A stretch of 64,000 nucleotides of DNA, taken from positions 228,755-292,754 of the forward strand of contig NZ_BCMQ01000004.1 of assembly GCF_001485415.1 (NCBI RefSeq), given 5' to 3'. The DNA comes from Myroides odoratimimus (GTDB lineage Bacteria; Bacteroidota; Bacteroidia; Flavobacteriales; Flavobacteriaceae). Position numbers and translations under genes: made by a program. The notes under the pieces were generated by a model, which did not search any database, had not been told where the DNA came from, and saw nothing but the letters and a program-made list of their open reading frames with translations. Below, piece by piece: positions 42,728-50,855 of the stretch (positions are counted from its first letter, which is position 1; the number at the start of each line of letters is the position of its first letter).

Positions 42728-44405
42728 TCAAAAAATAACAAGTTTACAGAAGCAGGTTGAAAACTATTCGCGAGAAGAACTAATCTGGTTTAATGGTTAC
42801 CTCTCAGGCTTGTTAGCCCAAAATGAGATACAGCCAAGTAATCCAATTGCTGTTAATCAAAGTTCAAAAGTATCAGTGAAGCCTCTTATTCTTTATGGAA
42901 GTGAAACAGGAAATAGTAAGAAAGTAGCACTAGAACTTCTAAAGCTTTGCAAACAGAATAAGTTACAAGCTAAGAGTTTAGACTTAGCTACATATAAAGT
43001 TGAAGATTTGAGTAAAGAAGATTTTATCATTCTTATTTGTAGTACACAAGGTGAAGGAGAACCACCTCTTTCTGCTCAGAAATTCTTCGATTCCTTATCT
43101 AAAGTAAAACTTGAATTGAGTGGCGTAAGATATTGTTTATTAGCATTAGGAGATTCTTCTTATCCTCTTTTCTGTAAAGCAGGAGAAGATCTAGATAAAT
43201 TATTACTTCAACAAGGAGCGCAATCTATTTTACCTCTAAAAAAGTTAGATGTAGATTATAAAGAATATACTGCTACGTGGTTTAAAACAGTCTTAGATAC
43301 TATAGAGAAATCTAGAGGGAGTATTGTAGAAGAAGGAAATCATAAAGACATTAATGTACAGATTACAGTAGAAAAACTTAATGTAAAAAAGGAGTATCAA
43401 GGGGTAGTTAGTCACTGTGTATTATTGAACGATAGAGAGTCTAATAAACAAACCTATCACCTCGAAATTCGCAGTGATATAACTATAGACTATCAGCCAG
43501 GAGATGCCATAGGGGTTTACCCTCCCAATAAGCTAGGTACAATGATAAGTATAGCTAAGTTATTGGGTGAAGAGAGTAGATATGAAGAGTTAGAGGGATT
43601 GAGCATTACAGGGCTTACAAAAGGTGTAATAAATAAATTATCAACTTATTTAGGAGTAGATATTATTGAAGATAAGATTGACTTATTGGATCTTTTAGAA
43701 ACCTATAGTAATAGAAAACCAATAGAACTAGATGGGATAAAAGCGATTCTACAGCCAATTGCACCAAGGCTTTATTCTATTTCGTCTTCTAATTTAGCTC
43801 ATGAGGATGAAGTACATTTAACTGTTGCCTTAGATCAGTTCTTGGTAGGAGAAGAAAAGAAACAAGGATTGTGTTCTTCTTATTTTTCTGAATTAGAGGT
43901 TGGACAGGAACTCTCATTCTATATTCATAGGAATAGTGAGTTTTATTTACCTGATTCTGATAAGGATATTATTATGATAGGACCAGGAACAGGTATTGCA
44001 CCATTTAGAGGTTTTATTGAACATAGAGATACAAGTGAAGCAGAAGGACGCAATTGGTTATTCTTTGGAGAACAGCACTTTGTATGTGATTTTTATTATC
44101 AGACAGAAATACAACAATGGTTAGAAAGTGGTGTTTTAACAAACCTAGATACTGCTTTCTCTAGAGATCAAAAGCATAAAATATATGTTCAGGATAGGCT
44201 AAGAGAAAGAGCTAGTGAAGTGTGGAACTGGATAGAATCAGGAGCTATAATTTATGTTTGTGGGCAGAAGTCTCCTATGAGTGAAGATGTTGAACGTGTA
44301 CTTGTTGAAATCATTATGGAGCAACAAAACACTTCTTTTAAAGCGGCTGAAGAGTATTTAGAAGAAATGTTTTTAAGTGGACAATATAGAAAAGATGTAT
44401 ATTAA
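42717..44405 (+). CDS. cysJ: NADPH-sulfite reductase flavoprotein alpha subunit
   Basis: 562 residues. An N-terminal flavodoxin domain (FMN loop GSETGNS at 61-67; CSTQGEGEPP; ALGDSSYPLFCKAG) is joined to an FNR-type reductase: RLYSISSS binds FAD, GPGTGIAPFRGF and YVCGQKSPMSEDV bind NADPH. It transfers electrons from NADPH to CysI. It is coupled to cobA by an 11-base overlap and to cysI by an 11-base gap. Length agrees with the family. Confidence 0.94.
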   Translation: MQFDQKITSLQKQVENYSREELIWFNGYLSGLLAQNEIQPSNPIAVNQSSKVSVKPLILYGSETGNSKKVALELLKLCKQNKLQAKSLDLATYKVEDLSKEDFIILICSTQGEGEPPLSAQKFFDSLSKVKLELSGVRYCLLALGDSSYPLFCKAGEDLDKLLLQQGAQSILPLKKLDVDYKEYTATWFKTVLDTIEKSRGSIVEEGNHKDINVQITVEKLNVKKEYQGVVSHCVLLNDRESNKQTYHLEIRSDITIDYQPGDAIGVYPPNKLGTMISIAKLLGEESRYEELEGLSITGLTKGVINKLSTYLGVDIIEDKIDLLDLLETYSNRKPIELDGIKAILQPIAPRLYSISSSNLAHEDEVHLTVALDQFLVGEEKKQGLCSSYFSELEVGQELSFYIHRNSEFYLPDSDKDIIMIGPGTGIAPFRGFIEHRDTSEAEGRNWLFFGEQHFVCDFYYQTEIQQWLESGVLTNLDTAFSRDQKHKIYVQDRLRERASEVWNWIESGAIIYVCGQKSPMSEDVERVLVEIIMEQQNTSFKAAEEYLEEMFLSGQYRKDVY

Positions 44406-44416
44406 AAAAAGACGAA

Positions 44417-46060
44417 ATGAATCAAGATAAACTATCTCCTATAGAAGGGATAAAAGAAAAAAGCGACGGTTTACGAGGTACGTTAGCACAGAGCTTAAAA
44501 GATAATTATACAGGGAATGTAAGGCCTGATGATGAAGCTTTAATTAAGTTTCATGGGATGTATGTCCAAGACGATAGAGATAGACGACAAGAGAGAGCAG
44601 AAAAGAAATTAGATAAGTTGTATTCTTTCATGATTAGACTTCGTATACCTGGAGGAGTGATCTCTGCGAAGCAATGGCTGGCTATACACGAAATATCAGA
44701 ACTATATGGTACAGGTGTATTAAAGATAACAACTAGACAAACTATACAGTTACATGGATTATTAAAGCACCAATTAAGTGATACAATACAAGGTTTTCTT
44801 CTTGCTAAACTAGATGCTATTGCTGCATGTGGTGATGTCAATAGAAATGTAATCTGTAGTTCTCATCCACAAGTTTCACCTGTTTTTGAGCAAATTCATA
44901 ATTATGCAGATAAGATATCTAAAATGCTTTTACCTAAGACACAGTCTTATTATGAAGTATGGATAGATAACGAAAAGATTTATGATCGATCTATTGAAGC
45001 TGATCCTTTATATCAGGACAAGTACCTTCCAAGGAAATTTAAAATAGCCATTGCAATTCCACCAACGAATGATGTAGATGTATTTGCTAATGATATTGGG
45101 CTTATTGCTATCGTAGAAGAAGATAAACTGATCGGATTTAACATTGCTATAGGAGGTGGATTATCTACAACACATGGCAATGAGCAAACCTATTCAAGAC
45201 TTGCTACTGTTATAGGCTTTTCCGACAATGAAGAAGATACGATGAAGTTGATTTATGAAGTATTGACTATACAACGAGATTATGGAAATCGTTCAGACAG
45301 AAAGCTTGCTCGTCTAAAATATACTCTTGACAGATTAGGAGTAGAGAACTTTGTTAAAGAACTAGAACATAGAGCAGGAGTACAGCTTCAACCAGCTAGA
45401 GCGTATGAATTTACAGAGCGAAATGATAGATATGGATGGCAGCAAGCTCATGATGGTAAATGGTATTACACCTTATTTGTTGAAAATGGTGTAGTACAAA
45501 CTTATCAAAAGGAGTTCTTGTACAATTTATCTAAACTAGCCGTATCTGATTTTAAATTTACTTGTAATCAGAATTTAATACTTGGAGAAATTGAAGAAGA
45601 AGACAAATGGTTAGTAGAGAAGTTATTGGTGGAACACGCAATAGAATTGAGAAATTCAAAACTAAGAGAGAGTTCTATGTCATGTGTGGCATTGCCAACT
45701 TGTCCATTAGCTTTAGCTGAGGCACAGCGTTATTTACCTGAGTTAATCTCTAAAGTAGAACCATTACTAGCTAAACATAATCTAGGTGAAGAAGAGATTA
45801 GTATTCGAATGACAGGATGTCCTAATGGTTGTGGTCGTTCATATTTAGCTGAGATAGGCTTTGTAGGTACTGGTCCACAGGAGTATAACCTTATGCTAGG
45901 AGGTGACCGATATGGTACTAGATTAAACCAACTATATAAGAAAAAGATAAAAGAAGAAAAGATCTTATCGCATTTAGATAATTTATTCAGCCAATACAAA
46001 GAAGAAGCTTTAGCTAAAGAAACTTTTGGGGACTTTATGTATAGAAAATTCTTTGCTTAA
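44417..46060 (+). CDS. cysI: Sulfite reductase hemoprotein (siroheme/[4Fe-4S]) subunit
   Basis: 547 residues. The siroheme-[4Fe-4S] ligands are Cys423, Cys429, Cys468 and Cys472 (CVALPTC and CPNGC), the standard C-x5-C / C-x3-C pattern; KITTRQTIQLHGLLK holds substrate-binding Arg, and GGGLSTTHGN is typical. It reduces sulfite to sulfide with six electrons from CysJ. Last gene of the tightly spaced run. A promoter-like sequence overlaps its final codons and a 13-codon ORF with a CysCys pair follows. Confidence 0.94.
   Translation: MNQDKLSPIEGIKEKSDGLRGTLAQSLKDNYTGNVRPDDEALIKFHGMYVQDDRDRRQERAEKKLDKLYSFMIRLRIPGGVISAKQWLAIHEISELYGTGVLKITTRQTIQLHGLLKHQLSDTIQGFLLAKLDAIAACGDVNRNVICSSHPQVSPVFEQIHNYADKISKMLLPKTQSYYEVWIDNEKIYDRSIEADPLYQDKYLPRKFKIAIAIPPTNDVDVFANDIGLIAIVEEDKLIGFNIAIGGGLSTTHGNEQTYSRLATVIGFSDNEEDTMKLIYEVLTIQRDYGNRSDRKLARLKYTLDRLGVENFVKELEHRAGVQLQPARAYEFTERNDRYGWQQAHDGKWYYTLFVENGVVQTYQKEFLYNLSKLAVSDFKFTCNQNLILGEIEEEDKWLVEKLLVEHAIELRNSKLRESSMSCVALPTCPLALAEAQRYLPELISKVEPLLAKHNLGEEEISIRMTGCPNGCGRSYLAEIGFVGTGPQEYNLMLGGDRYGTRLNQLYKKKIKEEKILSHLDNLFSQYKEEALAKETFGDFMYRKFFA
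46025..46055 (+). promoter_or_regulatory. Possible promoter inside the end of cysI
   Basis: TTTG at 46025-46028, a 19-base spacer and ATTCTTTG at 46048-46055 (poor TA, good TTTG). It would start a transcript near 46062 that carries the MKVCC leader ORF. Confidence 0.3.
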
Positions 46061-46098
46061 AAAATAAACTAAAACTACCACCACAAAACAATTATTCA

Positions 46099-46140
46099 AT
46101 GAAAGTCTGTTGCATTTTTATTACTTCTTTCCTGTTCTAA
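46099..46140 (+). CDS. Possible second Cys leader peptide (MKVCCIFITSFLF)
   Basis: A 13-codon ORF with consecutive Cys codons at positions 4 and 5, lying between cysI and the siroheme synthase-TSUP gene and followed by a chain of hairpins ending in seven U. This could sense cysteine in the same manner as the leader at 36649. The ORF is short and two Cys could be chance, so confidence is modest. Confidence 0.4.
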   Translation: MKVCCIFITSFLF

Positions 46141-46151
46141 GGAACTATAAG

Positions 46152-46253
46152 AACTACTTTATCTCAGAGTAGTTTAATCACTATTAAACATTGTAAAACA
46201 AATTGTAGATCAATCTGCCAGATTGGTCCTGAGGGACTTATATCTCTTTTTTT
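46152..46253 (+). promoter_or_regulatory. Alternative hairpins and U-run upstream of the siroheme synthase-TSUP gene
   Basis: AACTACT (46152-46158) pairs with AGTAGTT (46168-46174). GTTTAAT (46172-46178) pairs with ATTAAAC (46183-46189) and shares bases with the first, so the two exclude each other. GATCAATCT / AGATTGGTC (46208-46216 / 46220-46228) follows, then a weak GAGGGA / TCTCTT stem and seven T (46247-46253). The layout suggests attenuation, but the last stem is weak. Confidence 0.4.
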
Positions 46254-46303
46254 ATTCTTTAAGTATATGATTTTATAGTTAAAGGGTTGTAATATAATAG
46301 ATT

Positions 46304-47749
46304 ATGAAAAATACATTATTCCCAATATTTCTAAAAACGACTCATTCCAATTTTTTAATTGTAGGAGGAGGTAATGTTGGTTTAGAGAAAACAAAAACAT
46401 TGCTAAAACAAAATGAACTAACTCATATTACGGTTGTTTCTATTGATTTTAAACCTGAATTCTTTGAATTAAAAACCACCCATGCTAATCTAATATTGAA
46501 GCATAGAAGCTTTCTAATAGAAGATTTGTATCAAATGGACTTAGTAGTAATAGCGACGAATAATACTGCCTTAAATCAAGAAATAAAAGCTTTAGCCAAT
46601 AGTAAGGGATTATTGGTCAATGCGGCTGATCAGCCAGACTTATGTGATTTTTATCTTGGGTCTATCGTAACCAAAGGACAACTGAAAATAGCAATATCTA
46701 CTAATGGTCAATCACCGGTATTGGCTCGTAGAATGAGAGAGTATTTAGAAGAAGAAGTACCTGATAATGTAAGCGATAGTATAGAGCATTTAAATCAGTA
46801 TAGAGCACGTCACAAAGGAAATCTAAGAGAAAAGCTCAATAGTTTAAATCGAGTAACATCTGTTATGACCAATCGTAATTATGAGAGGAAACAACTTTTT
46901 TCTAAAATCTTTAGACTCACTACTCTTGTGTTAGTTTTTGTAATGGGATATGCTTTATCTAATGTAATTACCTTTCATGATATTCAAGCTGGCTTAGCGA
47001 GTATGCCTTCAGAGTTTTACTATGTTTTCATTATTGGGTTTTTAGCACAGATGGTTGATGGTGCATTAGGATTGGGATATGGAATGACTTCAGCCTCAGC
47101 TATGATGGCTATGGGGCTAAGTCTTCCCACTATATCAGGGAGCATTCATACTGCAGAGATGTTTTCTAGTGCAGTATCTGGATATACACACTACAAGTTT
47201 AAAAATGTAAATAAAAAACTACTGCTTTGGCTGAGTATTCCTGGAGTAGTAGGGGCTATTTTAGGGTCGTTGTTTGTGATCTATATTGGTAGTGAGTATG
47301 AGTATATCGCTTATCCATTTGTAGCATTATACTTAATGATTATTGCTATTAGGTTAATTAGTTTAGCGCTAAGAAACTCAGTAATCAGAAAGAAAGTCAA
47401 ATACGTTGGTTTTCTAGGTTTTTCAGGAGGTTTCTTTGATGCTTTTGGAGGAGGAGGTTGGGGGCCTATAGTTACTTCTACGCTTCTAACTAAAGGAAGA
47501 CCTACTAGATATGTCGTAGGGACAGTATCCTTAGCAGAGTTCTTTGTAACTTTTGCTGCTTCTATGGTTTTCTTTTCGAAGTTGGGATTTGGTTATTGGT
47601 ATATCTTCTTAGGCTTAGCTTTAGGAGGGGTATTTGCAGCTCCTTTAGCAGCAAGGTTAGCTGGTAGAATGCCTAAACGCATCTCTTATATCTGTGTAGG
47701 ATTATTGGTTTTTATAGCTAGTTTAAGAATAGTCATTAAGTTTATATAG
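46304..47749 (+). CDS. Siroheme synthase (precorrin-2 dehydrogenase/ferrochelatase) fused to a TSUP-family transporter
   Basis: 481 residues, two modules. Residues 1-195 are the CysG N-terminal/Met8p type: Rossmann start FLIVGGGNVGLEKT (GGGNVG 21-26), catalytic-type Asp109 in VNAADQPDLCDF, ISTNGQSPVLARRMREYLEE and the dimerisation helices. A transmembrane helix at about 205-222 leads into a TSUP (TauE/SafE) transporter, 240-481, with GFLAQMVDGALGLGYGMTSA and its repeat GFSGGFFDAFGGGGWGP. The first module completes siroheme; the second probably exports sulfite or imports a sulfur anion (direction unknown). Siroheme synthesis and sulfite handling are thus physically joined at the inner membrane. 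Confidence 0.9.
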   Translation: MKNTLFPIFLKTTHSNFLIVGGGNVGLEKTKTLLKQNELTHITVVSIDFKPEFFELKTTHANLILKHRSFLIEDLYQMDLVVIATNNTALNQEIKALANSKGLLVNAADQPDLCDFYLGSIVTKGQLKIAISTNGQSPVLARRMREYLEEEVPDNVSDSIEHLNQYRARHKGNLREKLNSLNRVTSVMTNRNYERKQLFSKIFRLTTLVLVFVMGYALSNVITFHDIQAGLASMPSEFYYVFIIGFLAQMVDGALGLGYGMTSASAMMAMGLSLPTISGSIHTAEMFSSAVSGYTHYKFKNVNKKLLLWLSIPGVVGAILGSLFVIYIGSEYEYIAYPFVALYLMIIAIRLISLALRNSVIRKKVKYVGFLGFSGGFFDAFGGGGWGPIVTSTLLTKGRPTRYVVGTVSLAEFFVTFAASMVFFSKLGFGYWYIFLGLALGGVFAAPLAARLAGRMPKRISYICVGLLVFIASLRIVIKFI

Positions 47750-47811
47750 GATTAGTAAGAAAGAAAAATAGACTTGTCGGTTTTATACAATTTTACTTGT
47801 AACTCCTAATC

Positions 47812-47819
47812 TAGTTTTG
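47812..47819 (+). promoter_or_regulatory. Candidate -7 box of the RidA gene
   Basis: TAGTTTTG, an exact TAnnTTTG match 25 bases before the ATG; no well-spaced -33 TTTG. Confidence 0.4.
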
Positions 47820-47844
47820 CACTAGAATATTAAATAATAAAACT

Positions 47845-48246
47845 ATGCAAGACATTCAAAAAGTAGTTAGAATTACTCCAACAACGTTATCAAGACCAGT
47901 AGGGAATTATTCACATATAACTATTGTGCCTAAGAATGCGACTATTTATACTTTCTCTGGACAGATAGGTACTGACAGTAATGGTGTGATACCAATCGAC
48001 TTTAATCAACAAGTAGACAATACGTTTAGCAATATTGCTGCCTTATTAGAAAGCCAAGAATTAGCAGAAGATAATATTATTAAAGTCAATATTTGGGCAA
48101 CTAAAGAGATTGACTGGGATTATTTTGATAGTGTATGGAAGGAGTTCTTTAAAAGTGGAAATCCTTCTATGACTGTGGCTTATATCTCAGCTTTAGGACT
48201 TCCAGAGATTGATTTGGAGATTGAGATTTGGGCAGCTAAGGTATAA
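47845..48246 (+). CDS. RidA/YjgF-family protein
   Basis: 133 residues, typical for Rid proteins. The pattern VGNYSHITIVPKNATIYTFSGQIG, then QVDNTFSNIAALLESQEL, IIKVNIWAT and MTVAYISALGLPEIDLEIEIWAAKV follows the chorismate-mutase-like trimer fold. The Arg that marks true RidA deaminases (in the ..R..V.V..LP segment) is not present: the equivalent stretch reads MTVAYISALGLP. It may therefore be a Rid subfamily member without 2-aminoacrylate deaminase activity. The nearby cysteine genes make a link to aminoacrylate chemistry tempting but unproven. Confidence 0.82.
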   Translation: MQDIQKVVRITPTTLSRPVGNYSHITIVPKNATIYTFSGQIGTDSNGVIPIDFNQQVDNTFSNIAALLESQELAEDNIIKVNIWATKEIDWDYFDSVWKEFFKSGNPSMTVAYISALGLPEIDLEIEIWAAKV

Positions 48247-48249
48247 TGC

Positions 48250-48286
48250 AAAGTCCCTTAGGAATACTTTTCTTAAGGGACTTTTG
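48250..48286 (+). terminator. Intrinsic terminator of the RidA gene
   Basis: An 11-bp stem (AAAGTCCCTTA and complement) and a short T-run directly after the stop codon. Confidence 0.85.
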
Positions 48287-48410
48287 TTAAATATATTTTC
48301 CCTATTAATTCATTTTAAAAGAGATATCTGTGTATAGTATACAATTTAAAGACCAAGGATACCGTTTGTTTAGTACTTATTAATATCAAATTGTATTATT
48401 TACCTTTATT

Positions 48411-49637
48411 ATGAAATTTCATATTAGAATCATTTCTTTTTGTGTTGTACTATTTTTATTAGGGATGTACTTTTCTTATGGACAAAGTATTACACGATTA
48501 ATGAATAGTACTGTACTTCAAGAAAGTAATTTTAAAACAACTATTAAATTCGAAACAATAGGAAAACATATTATAGTTAAACCTATTATAGACGGAGAGG
48601 AGTATACAATGCTATTCGATACAGGAGCTGTTACTGCGTTTATTCCTTCTGTAGCTCAAAAGCTTAATTTAAAAAGTATTAATAAAGTCAAGGTATTAGA
48701 TATTGATATCAATTCACAAGAGTTAGAGTATGTCAAATTAGATACATTGACTTTAGGTGGAATTAATTTTATGAATATAGGAGCTGTAATTCTAGATCAT
48801 AATAAAGTTGTAGACTTTAAATGTATGAAGTTTGACGGTTTTTTAGGAGCGAATGTATTTAGAAAGGCTATCTGGGAGATTGATTATCAAAAAAAAGAAA
48901 TAACATTCACTGACAATATTACAAACTTAGATATCCCAAAGAATACAGCTAAGTCTAAAATGTATATTGGCTATGGAGGAGTACCCAGTGTTACGTCATT
49001 TATAGGGAAAATAAAAGTATATAATAACACTATTGATTACGGTTATGGTGGAAGTATCTCATTAGATTATTCCTTATTTAATAAGATTATAGAAAAAGAT
49101 CCAGATGTAAAGTATGCTTATGGTAGTGGGATGTCTACAGTAGGGATTTATGGTGATGTAATGATTCCTCATTTTTATAATATTCCAATAGAAAGCTTTA
49201 GAATAGGAAATTTAGAGATTCAAAATAATGTCATTGACTTTGGATTGAGGACTAGAGCTATTGGTGTTGGTAAATTATCCGAATATAAAGTAATTATGGA
49301 TTGGAAAGGAAAAAGTATATACTTTATCCCTCAAAAGGAAGACAAAAAAACTTCTGATTTTGAAGGTCATGGTTATGGTATAATGCTAAAAGAGAATAAA
49401 GTATATATTAGTAGTTTGTACAAAAATAGTCCTGCAGATAGAGCAGGTCTTCAGAAAGGGGATAGAATACTTAAAATAAACGATAGAGATTATACATTCA
49501 TTACTGATGATCAATGGTGTGAAATATCAACAGTACCTAGAGTAAAAAAGCAAGAAATATCTATAATAAGAGATAATGGAACTATTATAGAGGTGATTAT
49601 AGAAAGAGAATCATTATTAACTAATACAAAGAAATAG
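48411..49637 (+). CDS. Exported retropepsin-like aspartyl protease with C-terminal PDZ domain
   Basis: 408 residues. A signal peptide or anchor (about 4-24, ending FSYGQ) is followed by a retropepsin-like domain: MLFDTGAVTAFIPSVAQKL with Asp70-Thr-Gly, then VKLDTLTLGGINFMNIGAVI and FDGFLGANVFRKAIWEIDY. A PDZ domain at about 325-385 contains LYKNSPADRAGLQKGDRILK. Only one clear DTG motif is seen, as expected for a family that works as a dimer or with a degenerate second lobe. Substrate unknown; it acts in the envelope. Such aspartyl-PDZ proteins are common in Bacteroidota. Confidence 0.85.
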   Translation: MKFHIRIISFCVVLFLLGMYFSYGQSITRLMNSTVLQESNFKTTIKFETIGKHIIVKPIIDGEEYTMLFDTGAVTAFIPSVAQKLNLKSINKVKVLDIDINSQELEYVKLDTLTLGGINFMNIGAVILDHNKVVDFKCMKFDGFLGANVFRKAIWEIDYQKKEITFTDNITNLDIPKNTAKSKMYIGYGGVPSVTSFIGKIKVYNNTIDYGYGGSISLDYSLFNKIIEKDPDVKYAYGSGMSTVGIYGDVMIPHFYNIPIESFRIGNLEIQNNVIDFGLRTRAIGVGKLSEYKVIMDWKGKSIYFIPQKEDKKTSDFEGHGYGIMLKENKVYISSLYKNSPADRAGLQKGDRILKINDRDYTFITDDQWCEISTVPRVKKQEISIIRDNGTIIEVIIERESLLTNTKK

Positions 49638-49733
49638 TAAATAAACAAAGTACTTCGAATAATCCATCTCTTTCTTTTGAATGTCCATTTTTCATTTGAC
49701 CATAAAAGGAGTCCTTTACAAAAAATAAATTTT

Positions 49734-50138
49734 ATGAGTCAATTAGATGCAAAGCAATTCCCTATAGTAAAAGTAATTATTCAATCTGTCAATGAAGGAC
49801 ATGATCAAGATCAGTATTTTAATGACTACGAAGCATTACTAAAAACAGGTAAAAAATTTGTTATGATTAATGAGGTGAGCGCACCTGATGTAAAGGATAC
49901 TAAGAGTAACAAGGATCACATGAAGAAGATGAACCTGTGGATGAAAAAGAATAGAGAGCAACTACGCAATAATGTATTAGCCATGATACAAGTAGAACCT
50001 AATGAAGAAAAACGCCAAGTAGCAATAGACTTTAAAGAGATTTTCTTTAAGTATTGGGGGCATGAACTTTTTGTAGTCTCTACTGCAGAAGAGGCATTAG
50101 TATTAGCAAATGAAAAATTACTAATAGTAAATAAGTAA
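49734..50138 (+). CDS. Cytoplasmic protein of unknown function (STAS/SpoIIAA-like appearance)
   Basis: 134 residues from ATG 49734, preferred over a TTG 57 bases upstream because the N-terminal extension has no structure. The order strand (FPIVKVIIQ), helix, strand (KKFVMINEVS), helix with MKKMNLWMKKNREQLRN, strand (VLAMIQVEP), helix, strand (HELFVVSTAEEALVLANEKL) resembles the SpoIIAA-like/STAS fold. No motif confirms this. A terminator follows; monocistronic. Confidence 0.65.
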   Translation: MSQLDAKQFPIVKVIIQSVNEGHDQDQYFNDYEALLKTGKKFVMINEVSAPDVKDTKSNKDHMKKMNLWMKKNREQLRNNVLAMIQVEPNEEKRQVAIDFKEIFFKYWGHELFVVSTAEEALVLANEKLLIVNK

Positions 50139-50189
50139 CCATTAGATTTAATATCTAATAAGTCACTTGAGGTTGTTTTTATAGTCCAT

Positions 50190-50227
50190 AAAAAATCCTA
50201 CAGACAATAGCGTTTGTAGGATTTTTT
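50190..50227 (+). terminator. Intrinsic terminator
   Basis: A 13-bp perfect stem (AAAAAATCCTACA and complement, 12-base loop) ending in six T, about 50 bases after the stop at 50138. Confidence 0.85.
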
Positions 50228-50259
50228 GGTTTATAAAAGTGACAATAACCTTTAAAAGG

Positions 50260-50430
50260 TTATTTAAAACTAGTTTCAAAAGTACTTTTAAAAACTTGAA
50301 TTTCTTTCTTCGTAGTTACAGAAATAAGCTTGTATAAGTCCTCAGGTATAAACTTATTTTTCTCTATAATATCTTTGATAATGTACTCTTCATTGGTTTC
50401 TATATCGACTACTTTGTCTTTAACTTTCAT
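50260..50430 (-). CDS. Small protein of unknown function (56 aa)
   Basis: A 56-codon minus-strand ORF from ATG 50430 (MKVKDKVVDIETNEEYIIKD...) to TAA 50260. Sequence suggests a beta-hairpin (VKDKVVDIETNEEYIIKDII) followed by a helix (PEDLYKLIS). KVKDKVVDIETNEEYIIKDI has the look of small SH3-like or KOW-type folds (inference). An exact -7 box lies 23-30 bases upstream of the start. The shared terminator at 50190-50227 is correctly placed for its 3' end as well. Confidence 0.6.
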   Translation of the reverse strand: MKVKDKVVDIETNEEYIIKDIIEKNKFIPEDLYKLISVTTKKEIQVFKSTFETSFK

Positions 50431-50452
50431 GTGTTCTCTTTTAGTTTGAAAG

Positions 50453-50460
50453 CAAAATTA
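50453..50460 (-). promoter_or_regulatory. Candidate -7 box of the 56-aa gene
   Basis: Minus strand TAATTTTG, an exact TAnnTTTG match. Confidence 0.4.
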
Positions 50461-50465
50461 AGAAG

Positions 50466-50490
50466 AAAAGAAGAGTATTGCTCTTCTTTT
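50466..50490. terminator. Hairpin with A- and T-flanks
   Basis: A 10-bp stem (AAAAGAAGAG / CTCTTCTTTT, loop TATTG) followed by TTT. It is symmetrical enough to terminate on either strand, perhaps the minus-strand GNAT transcript. Confidence 0.45.
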
Positions 50491-50624
50491 TTTAGCTAAA
50501 TAGACAATAAAAATCACCTTTAAAAGAAAGAAATAAACTATAAATTACTTTTTAAGGCGACTAGTGTTCTAAATTAAATTTAAAAGAAATAATTTACTTT
50601 TTAGTATTCAATAAAGGGATAATG

Positions 50625-50659
50625 GCTAGCTTATTAATTAAACAAGTTAGCTCTTTTTT
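50625..50659 (+). terminator. Terminator-like hairpin in the non-coding gap
   Basis: GCTAGCTT pairs with AAGTTAGC (one G-U), followed by a run of six T at 50654-50659. No plus-strand gene precedes it within 480 bases, so it might end a small non-coding transcript; otherwise the gap 50491-50740 shows nothing. Confidence 0.35.
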
Positions 50660-50739
50660 AGTTATCCTATAGCTTATGTACTTCTGATTGGATCTAATTG
50701 TAAATAGGTTTATACTCTGTCAGCATTAAGTCTGTAATG

Positions 50740-50806
50740 ACTCCGTTAAAATAGCATATTTAACGGAGTGAGTACGGACTCATAACGGACTCACTACGGA
50801 CTCACT
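50740..50806. repeat. Hairpin plus 11-bp tandem repeats (ACGGACTCAnn), copy 2
   Basis: ACTCCGTTAAA (50740-50750) and TTTAACGGAGT (50759-50769) form a perfect 11-bp stem. From 50763 run four 11-base units: ACGGAGTGAGT (diverged), ACGGACTCATA, ACGGACTCACT, ACGGACTCACT. The order hairpin-then-array and the unit sequence match copy 1 at 25379-25445. Confidence 0.75.
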
Positions 50807-50855
50807 GCTATGAAAAGTTGTCTCGACCTACTAGAACTGTATAGTTTTTAAAAGG

